From assembly GCA_903851035.1 (NCBI GenBank), contig CAINND010000101.1, positions 1-33,895 on the forward strand: 33,895 bases of DNA, given 5' to 3'. The DNA is from an uncultured Acidobacteriota bacterium. GTDB lineage: Bacteria; Acidobacteriota; Terriglobia; Terriglobales; Acidobacteriaceae. A model generated the notes under the pieces. The model searched no databases, was not told the origin of the DNA, and saw only the letters and a list, made by a program, of their open reading frames with translations. Made by a program: the position numbers and the translations under genes. Positions 32,829 to 33,895 of this stretch are shown here, in pieces; the first letter of the stretch is position 1; every line of letters starts with the position of its first letter.

Positions 32829-33895
32829 CTACTTCCCTTCCATGGGAATCTTGACGCCCTTGGCGGCGGCGAATGTCTTGGCCTCGTCGTAGCCAGCATC
32901 CACGTGGCGCAGCACGCCCATGCCGGGATCGTTGGTCAGCACGCGCTCAATGCGGCGCGCCATCTCCGGAGTGCCATCGGCCACCGTCACCTGGCCCGCG
33001 TGCTGGCTGTATCCAATGCCCACGCCGCCACCGTTGTGGATGCTGACCCAACTGGCTCCGCTGGCGGTGTTGACCAGCGCGTTCAGCAGTGGCCAGTCGG
33101 CCACGGCGTCCGAGCCATCTTTCATACTCTCGGTCTCGCGGAAGGGCGACGCCACGGAGCCGCAGTCGAGATGATCTCGGCCAATGACGATGGGCGCCTT
33201 GATCTTGCCATCGGCAACCAGTTTGTTGATGGCCAGGCCGAACTCGGCGCGCTCGCCGTAGCCCAGCCAGCAGATGCGCGCGGGCAGACCCTGGAAGCGG
33301 ATGCGCTTACGGGCCAGATCAATCCAGCGCGCCAGCTTGCGATTCTCCGGAAAGAGTTCGAGAACGAGATCGTCGGTGATGGCGATGTCCTTGGAATCGC
33401 CAGACAAGGCCGCCCAGCGGAATGGACCTTTGCCCTCGCAAAACAGGGGACGAATGTATGCCGGCACAAAGCCCGGGAAGTCGTAGGCGTCTTTGACGCC
33501 CTGCTGGAAGGCGAAGGTGCGAATGTTGTTGCCGTAGTCGAAGGTAACGGCGCCCATCTTCTGCAGGCGCAACATGCCTTCCACGTGGCGCGCCATGGCC
33601 GCCATGGACTTCGCCTCGTAGGTCTTCGGATCGCGGGCGCGCAGCGCAAGCGCCTCCTCAAAAGTCATGCCGTTGGGCACGTAGCCGTTGAGAGGATCGT
33701 GCGCCGAGGTCTGGTCGGTGAGAATATCCGGCACCACGCCGCGCTCGGCCAGCTCGGGGATGACGTCAGCGCAGTTGCCCACCAATCCGACGCTGATGTT
33801 CTCCTTTTTGCGCAGCGAGTTCTTCAGTATGCGCAGCGCCTCGTCCAGCGAGTTGACCATGAAGTCGCAGTAGCCGCTCTTCAGGCGCTTCTTGA
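32829..33895 (-). CDS. hutU: Urocanate hydratase, 5' end outside the window
   Basis: HutU converts urocanate to imidazolonepropionate using tightly bound NAD. The window holds only the last 355 or so residues of a protein that usually has about 555; the frame runs on past base 33895 with [11 protein letters not shown] before the methionine at 33860. Motifs seen include [36 protein letters not shown], the active-site [15 protein letters not shown] segment with its conserved cysteine, and a [20 protein letters not shown] loop. The start and promoter lie beyond the window. hutI follows on the same strand. Confidence 0.96.
   Translation of the reverse strand, partial: KKRLKSGYCDFMVNSLDEALRILKNSLRKKENISVGLVGNCADVIPELAERGVVPDILTDQTSAHDPLNGYVPNGMTFEEALALRARDPKTYEAKSMAAMARHVEGMLRLQKMGAVTFDYGNNIRTFAFQQGVKDAYDFPGFVPAYIRPLFCEGKGPFRWAALSGDSKDIAITDDLVLELFPENRKLARWIDLARKRIRFQGLPARICWLGYGERAEFGLAINKLVADGKIKAPIVIGRDHLDCGSVASPFRETESMKDGSDAVADWPLLNALVNTASGASWVSIHNGGGVGIGYSQHAGQVTVADGTPEMARRIERVLTNDPGMGVLRHVDAGYDEAKTFAAAKGVKIPMEGK

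Overview
The window is an ordinary, gene-dense piece of bacterial chromosome of roughly 60% GC, judged by eye. The gene content and arrangement fit an Acidobacteriota member of the class Terriglobia (the Terriglobus/Granulicella/Edaphobacter/Acidobacterium type). That placement is an inference from protein character, not a computed result. Shine-Dalgarno sites are purine-rich and vary in strength. Several promoters look like sigma-70 sites, and Rho-independent terminators are easy to see. There are no insertion sequences, phage genes, CRISPR arrays or toxin-antitoxin modules.

Layout. 1-4215 (+): two coupled half-size EamA-type membrane proteins (the first cut by the window edge), rimO, yacG, pgpA and an IPT/NHL beta-propeller protein. 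4248-11221 (-): lepB and an NmrA-like reductase, then carA, an unrecognised exported protein, carB and an exported FKBP prolyl isomerase. 11360-14736 (+): a TPR protein with its own good promoter, yvcK and glmU, ending in a hairpin terminator. 14789-20369: a 74-aa membrane protein (-), purU (+), a minus-strand block (two VOC proteins, a DapA-family aldolase/lyase, a zinc-ribbon protein, a rhodanese and a radical-SAM AmrS-like protein), and msrA (+). 20446-24575 (-): a haem operon hemX-hemA-hemC-hemD with a TATAAT box and a perfect CRP-type palindrome about 62 bp upstream of the predicted start of transcription. 24819-28892 (+): a YtxH protein, a DUF948-like membrane protein, an exported aldose-1-epimerase-like protein and a large nitronate-monooxygenase-family flavoprotein. 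28889-33895 (-): hutU (cut by the window edge), hutI, tRNA-Phe(GAA), a ThiF/MoeB-type E1-like enzyme and a WcaI-type glycosyltransferase.

How the genes fit together. carA and carB make carbamoyl phosphate for pyrimidines and arginine. hemA, hemC and hemD take glutamyl-tRNA towards uroporphyrinogen III, with HemX as the likely membrane partner of HemA. glmU and yvcK serve the cell envelope and central carbon balance, and pgpA and lepB serve phospholipid synthesis and secretion. hutU and hutI degrade histidine. purU releases formate from 10-formyl-THF, and msrA repairs oxidised methionine.

I did not find a clear undescribed multi-gene system. The best leads are the candidate CRP/FNR-type control of the hem operon, the exported protein nested between carA and carB, the zinc-ribbon/rhodanese/AmrS-like cassette, a palindromic operator candidate between the VOC genes and msrA, and family members with unusual insertions or tails (RimO, the DapA-family protein, the nitronate-monooxygenase-family protein).
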